DNA from: DAONBD01 sp964525485
Lineage (GTDB): Bacteria; Patescibacteriota; Gracilibacteria; UBA1369; LOWO2-01-FULL-3
DNA length: 64,000 nt
Assembly (NCBI GenBank): GCA_964525485.1
Contig: CAZGHH010000001.1
Span: 1 to 64,000 of the forward strand
Reading direction: 5' to 3'
Under the pieces are notes generated by a model, which saw nothing but the letters and a program-made list of their open reading frames with translations, was not told the origin of the DNA and searched no databases. A program made the translations under genes and the position numbers. This document shows positions 43,967 through 52,558 of the stretch, piece after piece (position 1 is the first letter of the stretch; each line of letters opens with the position of its first letter).

Positions 43967-45964
43967 TTATTTCTTTTTTGAAAATTGAGAAAATGCAATT
44001 CCGCCCAAACCGGCTACGGCAAACAGGAATGCAACTTCAGGTCCGCTTTCAGAGACGTCTTTTGGTATCTCGGCCAAATGCTCTGCACCGGCTGTGCCTT
44101 CCAATACGTCGGGAGGTAAATATGTCGAAGACCCGGGAATGCCGGTGACAACATTACTTACGTGTGAAGAAATTCCACCTTCATTATCGACGGCAACAAC
44201 TGCAAAATAATAAGTTTTACCATTTATCAAATCTGGAATATACCAGTTTGTAGCGGCGGTCCAAGTATCCACAGCGTATCTCATATCATTTGGAGCGATA
44301 CCATAAAATACTCTATAAAATTTAACAGGATTGCCTGTTTTTGGAGCATCCCATTTTAAAGCAACTTTATGATCACCGGGATATGCGATTAAGTTAGCTA
44401 CATCGCCAACCAATGGAGCTGAAGTCGCACCCGGGACATCAGATAGGCCTGGAGTACCTTGTACGCCAACAAGCAAAGGAGTTTCTTTTTCTTTTTTAGT
44501 TTGATTTCCCAAGTTATCGCTAAGCGTTACAACTGAAAGATATTGTCCGGCAGTCACGGGAGCTTTGAATTTCGCAGAATAATAACCGTTGCCGGAATCT
44601 TTCATTTCATAAGTGCCATCACCAACCTGTAAAAGGACTTTTAATAAGTTGGTCTCGGCATATACTCTTGCTTCAACTTCACCTGATGCCGCAACGCCTG
44701 CAGGTACATATTCAAGTTTTTCGAAAGTTGGAGGAGTCGTGTCTATTTTAAATTTAATTTTTGAAGAAGAAGCTACGATAGTTCCTCCATCATTAATAAT
44801 AGCTACAAAGATTTCATGATCGCCATCAGACATGGCCGCAGTAACAAACATAAAATTACCGGTCGAGTCAGCGGTGGCAGATCCTATCTCAGAATTATTA
44901 TCATATATTTTTAATTTTGCTCCCGGAGTTGCTACTCCTGAAACAACCTGTGTTTTATTTGCAAAGATACCGGGAACAGGATTTGAAAGAGTTATAAGAT
45001 CGCTCGCAGAACCTGAAGTGCCGGAAACGACTACAGTCAACGTCCCGAAAATTTGAATGTCAATTATATCACGTGCTTCTATTACATATGTACCGGGAGA
45101 ATTAAAAGACAGTGCTAATGAAAAAGTATGAGCACCGGCATCTTGTATTCCAAATGTATAGTCAGAAGGCAAATTCACAGAAGTAGCATCTCCTGACGTA
45201 ACGGCAAAATGAACAGTTCCATCGTATTCCATAGCAATTTGCTCGGATTGATCCATCGCCGACAAAGTAAATGAAATATTTTGACCAACTGAAACGGTTT
45301 GAGGCAAATCTTTGAAAGCCAAATGAGAAACCGGTCCTGCTGAATTTCCGACAGCATGGCCTATCACGGCGTTTTGACTATTCAAAACAGAAGCCGAATA
45401 CGGAGAATAAGACCTTTGAGTCGCATAAGAATTCGAAGAGGTCGTATTAAAAATTTCATCCGTAGAATTGAAATAAACAATCTTAGCTCTTGATGTTAAA
45501 ACTTTATTTTTAGTCAAATCAAATATTGAATAGGTTGAAACGCCAGGTGTTTTTGAATTCACATTAAAGACGGCCACGCCGTTTTCGTCAGTCATTTTCG
45601 CCGACGGCATGATGTCCGAATCTCTACTGGAAATCAAAGTTAAAACGTCTCCAAATATAGGTTTACCATTTGAATCTCTTAATATGATCTCAAGTTCTCC
45701 ATCATCTTTGCCTATACGTACAACCTGCTCCGAAGGTGAAACCTCAGAGAAATCATCCGAAACAACGCCACTAGAAACAGACAAAGTCGAGTTTGCAGAG
45801 GTTGAATTCGCGGAAACTGTTGTATTTACAGAAGCCGAAGCCGCGACCGTAGAAGTCGAAGGCTCAACGGCTTTCACAGATTCGAAATCGTAAGCAAAGG
45901 AAACCGTCAATAACGATAATATAAGTATCCAACCGGCGACCAAACTAAGTATTTTTGTTTTCAT
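43967..45964 (-). CDS. Large surface protein with Ig-like and fibronectin III domains and a C-terminal sorting-like tail
   Basis: About 665 residues from ATG 45964, which gives a typical signal peptide (MKTKIL..., cleavage after SFA or near VKA); a longer frame starts at 45997. After a Ser/Thr/Ala/Val-rich segment come several beta domains: one opening ELEIILRDSNGKP, an Ig-like unit, a PVPGIFANKTQVVSGVA unit of bacterial Ig type, and a fibronectin type III domain with ALKWDAPKTGNPVKFYRVFYG and TYYFAVVAVDNEGG. The C-terminus is a short SGPE motif, a hydrophobic helix and KKK, resembling a sorting or membrane-anchor signal. Likely adhesion or surface-layer role. Confidence 0.75.
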   Translation of the reverse strand: MKTKILSLVAGWILILSLLTVSFAYDFESVKAVEPSTSTVAASASVNTTVSANSTSANSTLSVSSGVVSDDFSEVSPSEQVVRIGKDDGELEIILRDSNGKPIFGDVLTLISSRDSDIMPSAKMTDENGVAVFNVNSKTPGVSTYSIFDLTKNKVLTSRAKIVYFNSTDEIFNTTSSNSYATQRSYSPYSASVLNSQNAVIGHAVGNSAGPVSHLAFKDLPQTVSVGQNISFTLSAMDQSEQIAMEYDGTVHFAVTSGDATSVNLPSDYTFGIQDAGAHTFSLALSFNSPGTYVIEARDIIDIQIFGTLTVVVSGTSGSASDLITLSNPVPGIFANKTQVVSGVATPGAKLKIYDNNSEIGSATADSTGNFMFVTAAMSDGDHEIFVAIINDGGTIVASSSKIKFKIDTTPPTFEKLEYVPAGVAASGEVEARVYAETNLLKVLLQVGDGTYEMKDSGNGYYSAKFKAPVTAGQYLSVVTLSDNLGNQTKKEKETPLLVGVQGTPGLSDVPGATSAPLVGDVANLIAYPGDHKVALKWDAPKTGNPVKFYRVFYGIAPNDMRYAVDTWTAATNWYIPDLINGKTYYFAVVAVDNEGGISSHVSNVVTGIPGSSTYLPPDVLEGTAGAEHLAEIPKDVSESGPEVAFLFAVAGLGGIAFSQFSKKK

Positions 45965-45985
45965 ATTTATTTTTTGAATCAGTAA

Positions 45986-46014
45986 ATGATACACCAAAAA
46001 GCTTTTTTCTTCAA
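45986..46014 (-). promoter_or_regulatory. Promoter of the surface-protein gene
   Basis: On the minus strand TTGAAG (46009-46014), 17 nt, TATCAT (45986-45991). Leader of about 15 nt to ATG 45964. Confidence 0.6.
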
Positions 46015-46124
46015 GAATACCCCCCTAGATTCAGAAGATATGTCAAGTCTTAATAAAAACGTCCCCAGAGTTGTAAAAACAGATGAATTCGTATAAACTC
46101 TACGGGACAATAAAGCTATTAATT

Positions 46125-47699
46125 ATGATTAAAAAAATATTTGTATTTTTTACGCTGTCTTTCATGTTATGTGCATCGCCGATGTTGAGCATGACTACAG
46201 TATTTGCTGACACAGAAAAAGTCGTAACGAACAACATTCAAAAGACATTACTGGAAGCGGTTATCAAAAGTGAAGACACGAATTCTGTCAAAGGAAACAT
46301 GATATTCGACGCTTCCCAGAGTTACATGCCGGAAAATGAAAAAGAATATAAATTCGAATGGGACTTTGGAGATGGAAATAGAGACCAGGGAATCGAGACT
46401 CCTCATTCATATAATAAACCTGGAAGATATACAGTGTCGTTGCGTATTTACAACGACAAAGAAGAATCTGTGACAAAAAAAGAAATTTTTATATACAACA
46501 AATCAATACTTGTACTTACAGATTCTCAAACAAACAAAGCACTCCTGGAAACAGTAAAGGCGTATGGCGAAGACAAAGGCGTATACATAAAAATTGTAGA
46601 CAGTTTTGGAGCGAGCTCTGAATTTATATCGGAAGAAATCTTGTACAAAAAGCTGTCCGAATCACTTTCTCATCTTCAAAAATCATCGCAAGTTTTGACA
46701 TGGACTAGAGAAAATTCCGGATTGAACGCTCTTTCTAGACTCGTAACCGAATCGCGATCAAAAGAGCCTATAAACCTTTCAAGTAAATCAATCATAGTCG
46801 TAACGAGCGATATAGAATCTTATTCAGGAAGAATAAAAAACCAGTTTTCACTATTGAACCCAAAAAACATAGTTTTGGTCAACGAAGCCGGAGTATATCA
46901 AATTATAGATAATCTCACCTTCGAGGATTTAACTAAAAATTTAAAAGAAAAAGGGTATGAATACAAAATCATCACAGAAGCCAGTTTCAGACTAATGCCG
47001 TGGAACTTCTTGTCGTATTTTATATCCGTACTAATAGAAAAAGGGATTCCGGACAATACGATTGCATTACTTTTACTGCTTCCGGTTATTGCGACGGTCA
47101 TAACATTCATGAAGCAATTCGTTGGACTCACGACTATGGGGATATTCACTCCAATGGTAATCACTCTCTCGTTTTTAGTAATAGGTGTTAACTTCGGACT
47201 ATTGGTGCTTTTAATGATACTGACGGTAGGAACACTCGTGAGGCAACTATTAAACAAAGCCAGACTTCTTTATATACCGAAAATGGCGATAGTTATAACA
47301 TCGACAGCCATTATGCTGTTATTGATGCTTATTTTGAGCTTGTATTTGAATGTTTTTAACGCGACGTTCATATCATTGAGTATATTCCCGATGGTGATAC
47401 TCAGTACTCTTGTGGAACGTTTTATCAGTATCAAAACCGAGCGCGGACTGAAAACAGCAATAGTGCTGATGATTGAAACGATAATAGTATCAGTAGTTGC
47501 ATATATTATAGTTGGGGGAAAAATGGATTTGGGAATAGTTGAATTTCAATTCGGATGGATCAGGGATTTGATGTTAAACTTCCCGGAATTGGTATTTGCG
47601 CTAGTTATAGTTAATGTGCTGCTTGGTAGATGGACAGGTCTTAGAATGTTGGAATTTATAAGATTCAAAGAAGTCATAAGACACATAGAAGAAGAATAA
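46125..47699 (+). CDS. PKD-domain protein with C-terminal 7TM (transglutaminase-associated type) region
   Basis: About 524 residues from ATG 46125 (a signal peptide MIKKIFVFFTL... ending near VFA); an upstream ATG at 46083 would bury the signal. A PKD domain (EWDFGDGN, then HSYNKPGRYTVSLRIYN) follows, then a Rossmann-like extracytosolic part (SILVLTDSQ, SIIVVTSD), and about seven membrane helices (about 305-510), with GLTTMGIFTPMVI as in the 7TM region usually fused to an inactive transglutaminase. In known bacteria that 7TM protein is encoded beside an alpha-L-glutamate-ligase-like ATP-grasp gene, as here; the next gene begins 9 nt downstream. Here a PKD domain replaces the transglutaminase. 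A TATAAA at 46092-46097 may be its -10. Confidence 0.75.
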   Translation: MIKKIFVFFTLSFMLCASPMLSMTTVFADTEKVVTNNIQKTLLEAVIKSEDTNSVKGNMIFDASQSYMPENEKEYKFEWDFGDGNRDQGIETPHSYNKPGRYTVSLRIYNDKEESVTKKEIFIYNKSILVLTDSQTNKALLETVKAYGEDKGVYIKIVDSFGASSEFISEEILYKKLSESLSHLQKSSQVLTWTRENSGLNALSRLVTESRSKEPINLSSKSIIVVTSDIESYSGRIKNQFSLLNPKNIVLVNEAGVYQIIDNLTFEDLTKNLKEKGYEYKIITEASFRLMPWNFLSYFISVLIEKGIPDNTIALLLLLPVIATVITFMKQFVGLTTMGIFTPMVITLSFLVIGVNFGLLVLLMILTVGTLVRQLLNKARLLYIPKMAIVITSTAIMLLLMLILSLYLNVFNATFISLSIFPMVILSTLVERFISIKTERGLKTAIVLMIETIIVSVVAYIIVGGKMDLGIVEFQFGWIRDLMLNFPELVFALVIVNVLLGRWTGLRMLEFIRFKEVIRHIEEE

Positions 47700-47708
47700 T
47701 AAAACAAT

Positions 47709-50081
47709 ATGAAACTTTTTAAGTCATACGGAATTTTAGGAATAAATGCGAGAAATCTTCTTTATATTAAACCGCTAAATCCGGCAAAAGCTGTAAAATT
47801 AGCCGATGACAAAATTAAAACGAAAAAATTTCTTGAGACAAGGGGAATTCCTGTGCCCAAATTATTAAAAGTCATACAAAATCACGAAGAATTGGAGAAG
47901 TTAGACTTCAAGACATTACCAAATGCATTCGCATTAAAACCAAACAGTGGATTTGGAGGAGAAGGAATAATTCCGATCAAATCCAGAGAAGATAACGATT
48001 TTATATCGGTAAACGATAAGATCTATACAAAAGAAATGTTATACGATCAGATATTGGATATTCTCGACGGAAGATTTTCTATATCAAATATATCTGACAT
48101 AGCTTTTTTTGAACAATTGATAATTCCCGACAAATCATTGGGGAAGTATTCATATTCAGGATTACCGGACATCCGTATAATTGTTTACAACATGGTTCCG
48201 GTGATGGCGATGCTAAGACTCCCGACAAAAGAATCAAATGGCAAGGCAAATTTGCATCAAGGGGCGTGCGGAGTCGGGCTGGACCTAGCTTCCGGGAAGG
48301 CAACATACATAGTCAAAAGTAATAAAATTATTGATGAAATAGAAGGTATCGGGAAGTTAGATGACTTAAAAGTGCCATTCTGGGATGAGATTTTATTGGC
48401 TGCATCAAAAATTCAGATGGCTACAAATCTAGGATATTTGGCGGTAGACATGGCTATAGATAAAAATTCAGGACCTTTGCTCTTGGAAATCAATGCTAGA
48501 GCAGGGCTAGGAGTTCAAAATGCGAACTTGGCACCATTAAGAAAAAGATTGGAAAGAATAGAAGGCGTGAAAGTCGGCAAGCCGGAAAAAGGAGTTCAGA
48601 TAGCAAAAGACATGTTCGGTGCGGGATTTGAGAAAAAAGAACAAATCACGGTAAATAAGAAAATAATCGGAAAAGAAGAAGACGTTGAAATTAACATAAA
48701 AAACGAATCTCATGTACTCAAAGCGATAATAGATCCATCTCACGAACGAAGTACTTTGGATATCAAAATCGCTGAAAAATTAAACCTTACGAAATCTACG
48801 GAATATGACGACGAAAAATCCACATTAAAATTAAAATTCACACTAAAAGACAAGAAAATACAAACAGTCGTGGACGTAGAGAAAATTCAAAACGAAGATT
48901 TCAAAATGATAATAGGTGAAAGAGACCTAGAAGGTTTTTTGCTCGATATCAAGGCGAAATCAAGCACAACAAAAAAACATCAAAAAGCAGTAATTAAAAA
49001 AAGAAAGAAAAACCATTTTGAAATTGACGAAGAAATCACTGGAATAGATAACCAAATTAAATTACTTTTCCATTTGCGTCCGGTAAATCTAGAAGAAGAG
49101 AGACAAAAGTTTTTTAATAATTACACTTACAACCCGCAATTTATATATCCGGAACTTAGGTTCAATTCAGACACTTTGAAGCAAAGATTGGCATTGATAG
49201 ACAACTACGGAGGTATACTTGGAGAAATATTTGAAGCAAAAAAACAAGAAATAATAAAAAAGATAAATTTACTGGATCACATAGGGGAAGAGTCATTCAC
49301 TCAAAAATCAATTGAACTTTTTGGAAGCCCGGATGAGAACCTTATCAATGAATGCGAAAAATTATTAATAGAAAGCGACAAAAGCTACAAAAAAGATGCA
49401 GATAAAATAATGATATCCTCCGACGATGCAGCAAAAGCATTCAAAAAAGTATTCGAAGAATATGGACTCAAAAATTGGAACGTGAAAATCAAAGATGAAA
49501 TGGTTACAGACTGTGTGGCGGGGAAAAACAACATGCTTTTCGTCAGAAAAAAAGCAACTTTCAGCGAGCATAAAATACAAAAGTTAATAATCCACGAGAT
49601 CGAAACGCACATATTGACAGCTGAAAACGGAAAAAATCAACCTTTTGAAATATTTAATAGGGGACTGGCAAATTACTTGGAAACGCAAGAAGGCCTGGCT
49701 GTTTACAACGTCAACGAACAACTCGACAAAAATATCTCAAGAAGTTATAAGGCATTGGCGTTGATTATAGCTATAGCAACGGCTCATCAAGCATCTTTTA
49801 ATCAAGTTTTTGAGAAGATTTTATCGTTTGGGCTTTCAATAGAAGATTCATTTAGAATAACCTTGAAAGTTAAAAGAGGCCTAACGGATACATCATCAAA
49901 AGGTGCGTTCACAAAGGATATGATGTACTACAGTGGATATAAACAAATAAAAGAATTTATAAAAAACGGAGGTGAAATGAGAGATTTATATATAGGAAAA
50001 TTCAATTTAAAAGATTTGGATTTAATAAAAAAACTAGAAGGACTCACGGACCCGAAAATCTTACCAAAGTGGCTTAGATGA
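47709..50081 (+). CDS. ATP-grasp peptide ligase / retropepsin-like / QEGLA metallopeptidase fusion
   Basis: 790 residues with three regions. Residues 1-300 match alpha-L-glutamate-ligase-like (RimK-related) ATP-grasp enzymes: GINARNLLYI, ADDKIKTKKFLETRGIPVP, KPNSGFGGEGI (77-87), DIRIIVY, and the metal motif LLLEINARAGLG (258-268). Residues about 320-415 resemble the RimK-associated retropepsin family (MIIGERDLEGFLLD at 400-413), but the catalytic D-T-G reads D-P-S (342-344), so it is probably inactive. Residues about 440-790 match the QEGLA/DUF1704 metallopeptidase family related to MATCAP tubulin carboxypeptidases: HEIETH (HExxxH, 629-634) and QEGLAVY (660-666). I infer a ligase and a peptidase acting on the same peptide tail. 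It forms an operon with the PKD-7TM gene. Confidence 0.8.
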   Translation: MKLFKSYGILGINARNLLYIKPLNPAKAVKLADDKIKTKKFLETRGIPVPKLLKVIQNHEELEKLDFKTLPNAFALKPNSGFGGEGIIPIKSREDNDFISVNDKIYTKEMLYDQILDILDGRFSISNISDIAFFEQLIIPDKSLGKYSYSGLPDIRIIVYNMVPVMAMLRLPTKESNGKANLHQGACGVGLDLASGKATYIVKSNKIIDEIEGIGKLDDLKVPFWDEILLAASKIQMATNLGYLAVDMAIDKNSGPLLLEINARAGLGVQNANLAPLRKRLERIEGVKVGKPEKGVQIAKDMFGAGFEKKEQITVNKKIIGKEEDVEINIKNESHVLKAIIDPSHERSTLDIKIAEKLNLTKSTEYDDEKSTLKLKFTLKDKKIQTVVDVEKIQNEDFKMIIGERDLEGFLLDIKAKSSTTKKHQKAVIKKRKKNHFEIDEEITGIDNQIKLLFHLRPVNLEEERQKFFNNYTYNPQFIYPELRFNSDTLKQRLALIDNYGGILGEIFEAKKQEIIKKINLLDHIGEESFTQKSIELFGSPDENLINECEKLLIESDKSYKKDADKIMISSDDAAKAFKKVFEEYGLKNWNVKIKDEMVTDCVAGKNNMLFVRKKATFSEHKIQKLIIHEIETHILTAENGKNQPFEIFNRGLANYLETQEGLAVYNVNEQLDKNISRSYKALALIIAIATAHQASFNQVFEKILSFGLSIEDSFRITLKVKRGLTDTSSKGAFTKDMMYYSGYKQIKEFIKNGGEMRDLYIGKFNLKDLDLIKKLEGLTDPKILPKWLR

Positions 50082-50083
50082 AG

Positions 50084-51118
50084 TTAAATAATTATCATTG
50101 CGTCACCGAAGCTAAAAAATCTATATTCATTTTTTTTTGCAATTTCATATAATTCCAGAATTTTTTTTGTGCCATCAATTTTGAGTCCGTGCTGCTGACA
50201 TTTATATTCTATAAATGAAGCAACAAGCATGATCAAAGTACTCTTGGGCAGGTGAAAATTTGTAATTAATTTATCGGTAAATTTCCACTGATATCCTGGA
50301 TAAATAAAAATATTAGTATCGGCAGCTTTGGGTTTCAAAATTCCTTTTTCACAAGAAGTTTCAAGTACTCTCACACTGGTAGTCCCTACAGCAACGATAT
50401 TTTTTCCCGCATTTTTTGCGCGATTCAATTTTTCAGTGGTGGTATCATCAATTTGAAAAAATTCGCTATGCATTTCATGATCAACAACGTCATCAGTTCT
50501 GACTGGTAAAAAAGTGCCCAGTCCCACATGTAATAAGACAGTTTCTACGTCAACACCATTGGACTTTAATTTTCTCAGTAATTCATCAGTAAAATGAAGT
50601 CCGGCAGTAGGTGAGGCCACGCTTCCTTTTTCGACAGCATAGACAGTTTGATAATCATCCAAAGAAGCGTGTGAGTCTTTTATATAAGGAGGAAATGGAG
50701 CTTCTCCGAAGGACTCTATATTGTGATCAGAGTAAAATCTAATGATTCTCGTGCCGTTAGACAAAATATCGAGAATTTCAAAAATAAAAATTCCATTATT
50801 TTTTTTAACAGAGACTTTCAACCCTTTTTTGAATTTTCTTCCGGGTTTCACCAGACATTCATACACATTATCAGCTACACATTTTAATAAAAAAATCTCA
50901 CATCCATCAAATAAAATTCTGGCTTTTATAACTTTCGATCTATTCAAAACCAAAACATCTTTAGACGAAAGATAATTAACAATATCTCTAAAAAGACAGT
51001 GTTTAACAGCTAAAGTCTTAGAATCAAATATCAAAAGCTTCGCAGAATCTCTAGGATTAGCGGGATCCTTGGCTATAAAACTATCTGGCAAAGCGTAATC
51101 GAAATCGGATAATCTCAT
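50084..51118 (-). CDS. queA: S-adenosylmethionine:tRNA ribosyltransferase-isomerase
   Basis: Queuosine pathway enzyme that transfers the ribosyl part of SAM to 7-aminomethyl-7-deazaguanine in tRNA to make epoxyqueuosine. 344 residues with LPDSFIAKDPANPRDSAKLL at the N-terminus, VLNRSKVIKARI, GSVASPTAGLHFT, LHVGLGTFLPVR, HEMHSE and the C-terminal TNFHLPKSTLIMLV. Overlaps the upstream phosphatase gene by 4 nt. No tgt or queD-like genes are in the window. Confidence 0.96.
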   Translation of the reverse strand: MRLSDFDYALPDSFIAKDPANPRDSAKLLIFDSKTLAVKHCLFRDIVNYLSSKDVLVLNRSKVIKARILFDGCEIFLLKCVADNVYECLVKPGRKFKKGLKVSVKKNNGIFIFEILDILSNGTRIIRFYSDHNIESFGEAPFPPYIKDSHASLDDYQTVYAVEKGSVASPTAGLHFTDELLRKLKSNGVDVETVLLHVGLGTFLPVRTDDVVDHEMHSEFFQIDDTTTEKLNRAKNAGKNIVAVGTTSVRVLETSCEKGILKPKAADTNIFIYPGYQWKFTDKLITNFHLPKSTLIMLVASFIEYKCQQHGLKIDGTKKILELYEIAKKNEYRFFSFGDAMIII

Positions 51119-52197
51119 GTTCTTTGAATAACAATCAATGTAATGTCATCGAGCTGAGATTCGTCTCCGACAAAGTCAGCCAAATCTTTTGAGATATGAT
51201 AATTAACACCAGAAGCATTGTATTGCTCAACATATTCTCTGAAAGAATTTTTTAATCTCTCCAGTCCAAACAACTCGCCGGATTTGCTTTTTGCTTCAGT
51301 TATTCCGTCACTATACAACACGATAACATCACCGACCTCAAAAGGCAGTTCAATTTCTTTGGCGAGCTTAGAAACATCCGGAATCATACCCAGAGCAGTT
51401 CCTCCACTAGGAATAGCTTCGAGTTGACCGGTAGCTTTTCTAAAAATCAACAAATGTTCATGCCCAGCTCCAACGTAAGTCATTTTTTTTGTAGCTTTGT
51501 TAAAAGAAAGCATCACAAGAGTCATGAACATCGAAGGCAGAGAGTATTTTTTTATATGTTTATTCACATTTACGATAATATCTCTTGCAGTAGGTAAAAA
51601 ATCGGCAAAAGAATTAATCATTGCGTTAATCATACCCATTAAAAGCCCGGCGCGAACTCCGTGCCCGGTAACATCTCCCACATAAATATACAAATTTTCT
51701 TTTGAATCTATAAAATCATAACTATCTCCTCCAATTTCACTCGCCGGAAGATTTTTGGCGACAATTTCAAGTCCGTCCACTTTCGGTGGCTCACCAGGGA
51801 AAATACCTTTTTGAAGTTCATAAGCCATGGTAAGCTCGTCCAACATTCGTTTGCGATCTTTGATGTCAGAGGCAACCTCGGTAAATCCTTCGGTAACTTT
51901 ATTGAAAAAATGAGCGATGATTCCTACTTCATCCACCCTTGTCGTAAATATTTTTTTAATACTTTTTCCGGCCAAAGCGAGTTGTATTTGACCTAAAACG
52001 GTTTTTAAAGGCTTTAGAACAATAACAACAAAAGATGTAAGAATTAAAAAAGAAAAAACAATAAAAGCGATAAGCACAACTTTTGAAGGCAAAGCCTCCC
52101 GTCCGTTGAAATAGAAATAAAATCCACCGAATAAAACAACTATCAATAGGAGTAAAACAGCGGCAAACTTCGATGTGATACTTCTACTTAAAAACAT
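51115..52197 (-). CDS. Membrane SpoIIE/RsbU-type PP2C phosphatase with HAMP domain
   Basis: 360 residues: two membrane helices (about 10-30 and 38-62), a HAMP-like segment (to about 110), a short coiled coil, and a PP2C SpoIIE domain with metal-binding motifs IGGDSYDFID, VGDVTGHGVRAGLLMG, GHEHLLIF, and YSDGITEAKS. Such phosphatases dephosphorylate STAS anti-anti-sigma factors to start partner switching. The STAS gene immediately upstream overlaps by 1 nt, which suggests a direct substrate. The short extracytosolic loop is only a few residues, so any signal is probably sensed within the membrane or relayed by the neighbouring transporter. Confidence 0.9.
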   Translation of the reverse strand: MFLSRSITSKFAAVLLLLIVVLFGGFYFYFNGREALPSKVVLIAFIVFSFLILTSFVVIVLKPLKTVLGQIQLALAGKSIKKIFTTRVDEVGIIAHFFNKVTEGFTEVASDIKDRKRMLDELTMAYELQKGIFPGEPPKVDGLEIVAKNLPASEIGGDSYDFIDSKENLYIYVGDVTGHGVRAGLLMGMINAMINSFADFLPTARDIIVNVNKHIKKYSLPSMFMTLVMLSFNKATKKMTYVGAGHEHLLIFRKATGQLEAIPSGGTALGMIPDVSKLAKEIELPFEVGDVIVLYSDGITEAKSKSGELFGLERLKNSFREYVEQYNASGVNYHISKDLADFVGDESQLDDITLIVIQRT

Positions 52198-52556
52198 TAA
52201 TTAGGTTGTGTTAAAAAATCCTTAAAAGTTGAATAAATAGGTATAATTTCTGAAATTCCTATAGTCTTAAGAACATCTTTTACATGAGCATCTGCGCCAA
52301 CCAATACCAATTTCTTCCCTTTTTGATCGAGATTTGTATGTAATTCAACGAGATATCCAATACTCTCACTATTTATAAATTTCAAAGAAGTAAAATCGAA
52401 AACCAAAGTATCCATTTTAAAGGATTCAACTATCGAATTTATTTCTTTGTGAGTATCGATATATCCGGCTTTATCAAATTCCCCTGTGAATTTTATGACC
52501 TGATATTTTTTATCATTATCAGAATTCCCAATCTCAATAGTCAAAGTAGGTTCCAT
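52197..52556 (-). CDS. STAS-domain anti-sigma factor antagonist (SpoIIAA/RsbV-like)
   Basis: 119 residues forming a single STAS domain. The phosphorylatable Ser lies in KFINSESIGYLVEL, the position used in SpoIIAA and RsbV. It is expected to cycle between a kinase-phosphorylated state and a form that binds the anti-sigma kinase. Gene order: MFS-HEAT transporter, STAS, phosphatase, queA, with 2-nt gap upstream and 1-nt overlap downstream. The RsbW-like kinase is encoded 10 kb away at 62411. Confidence 0.9.
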   Translation of the reverse strand: MEPTLTIEIGNSDNDKKYQVIKFTGEFDKAGYIDTHKEINSIVESFKMDTLVFDFTSLKFINSESIGYLVELHTNLDQKGKKLVLVGADAHVKDVLKTIGISEIIPIYSTFKDFLTQPN

Positions 52557-52558
52557 AA

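Noticed and set aside
50084..51118. Long antisense frames inside genes such as queA, clpC and dnaE
   Set aside because: They lie opposite well-identified proteins and give no recognisable sequence.
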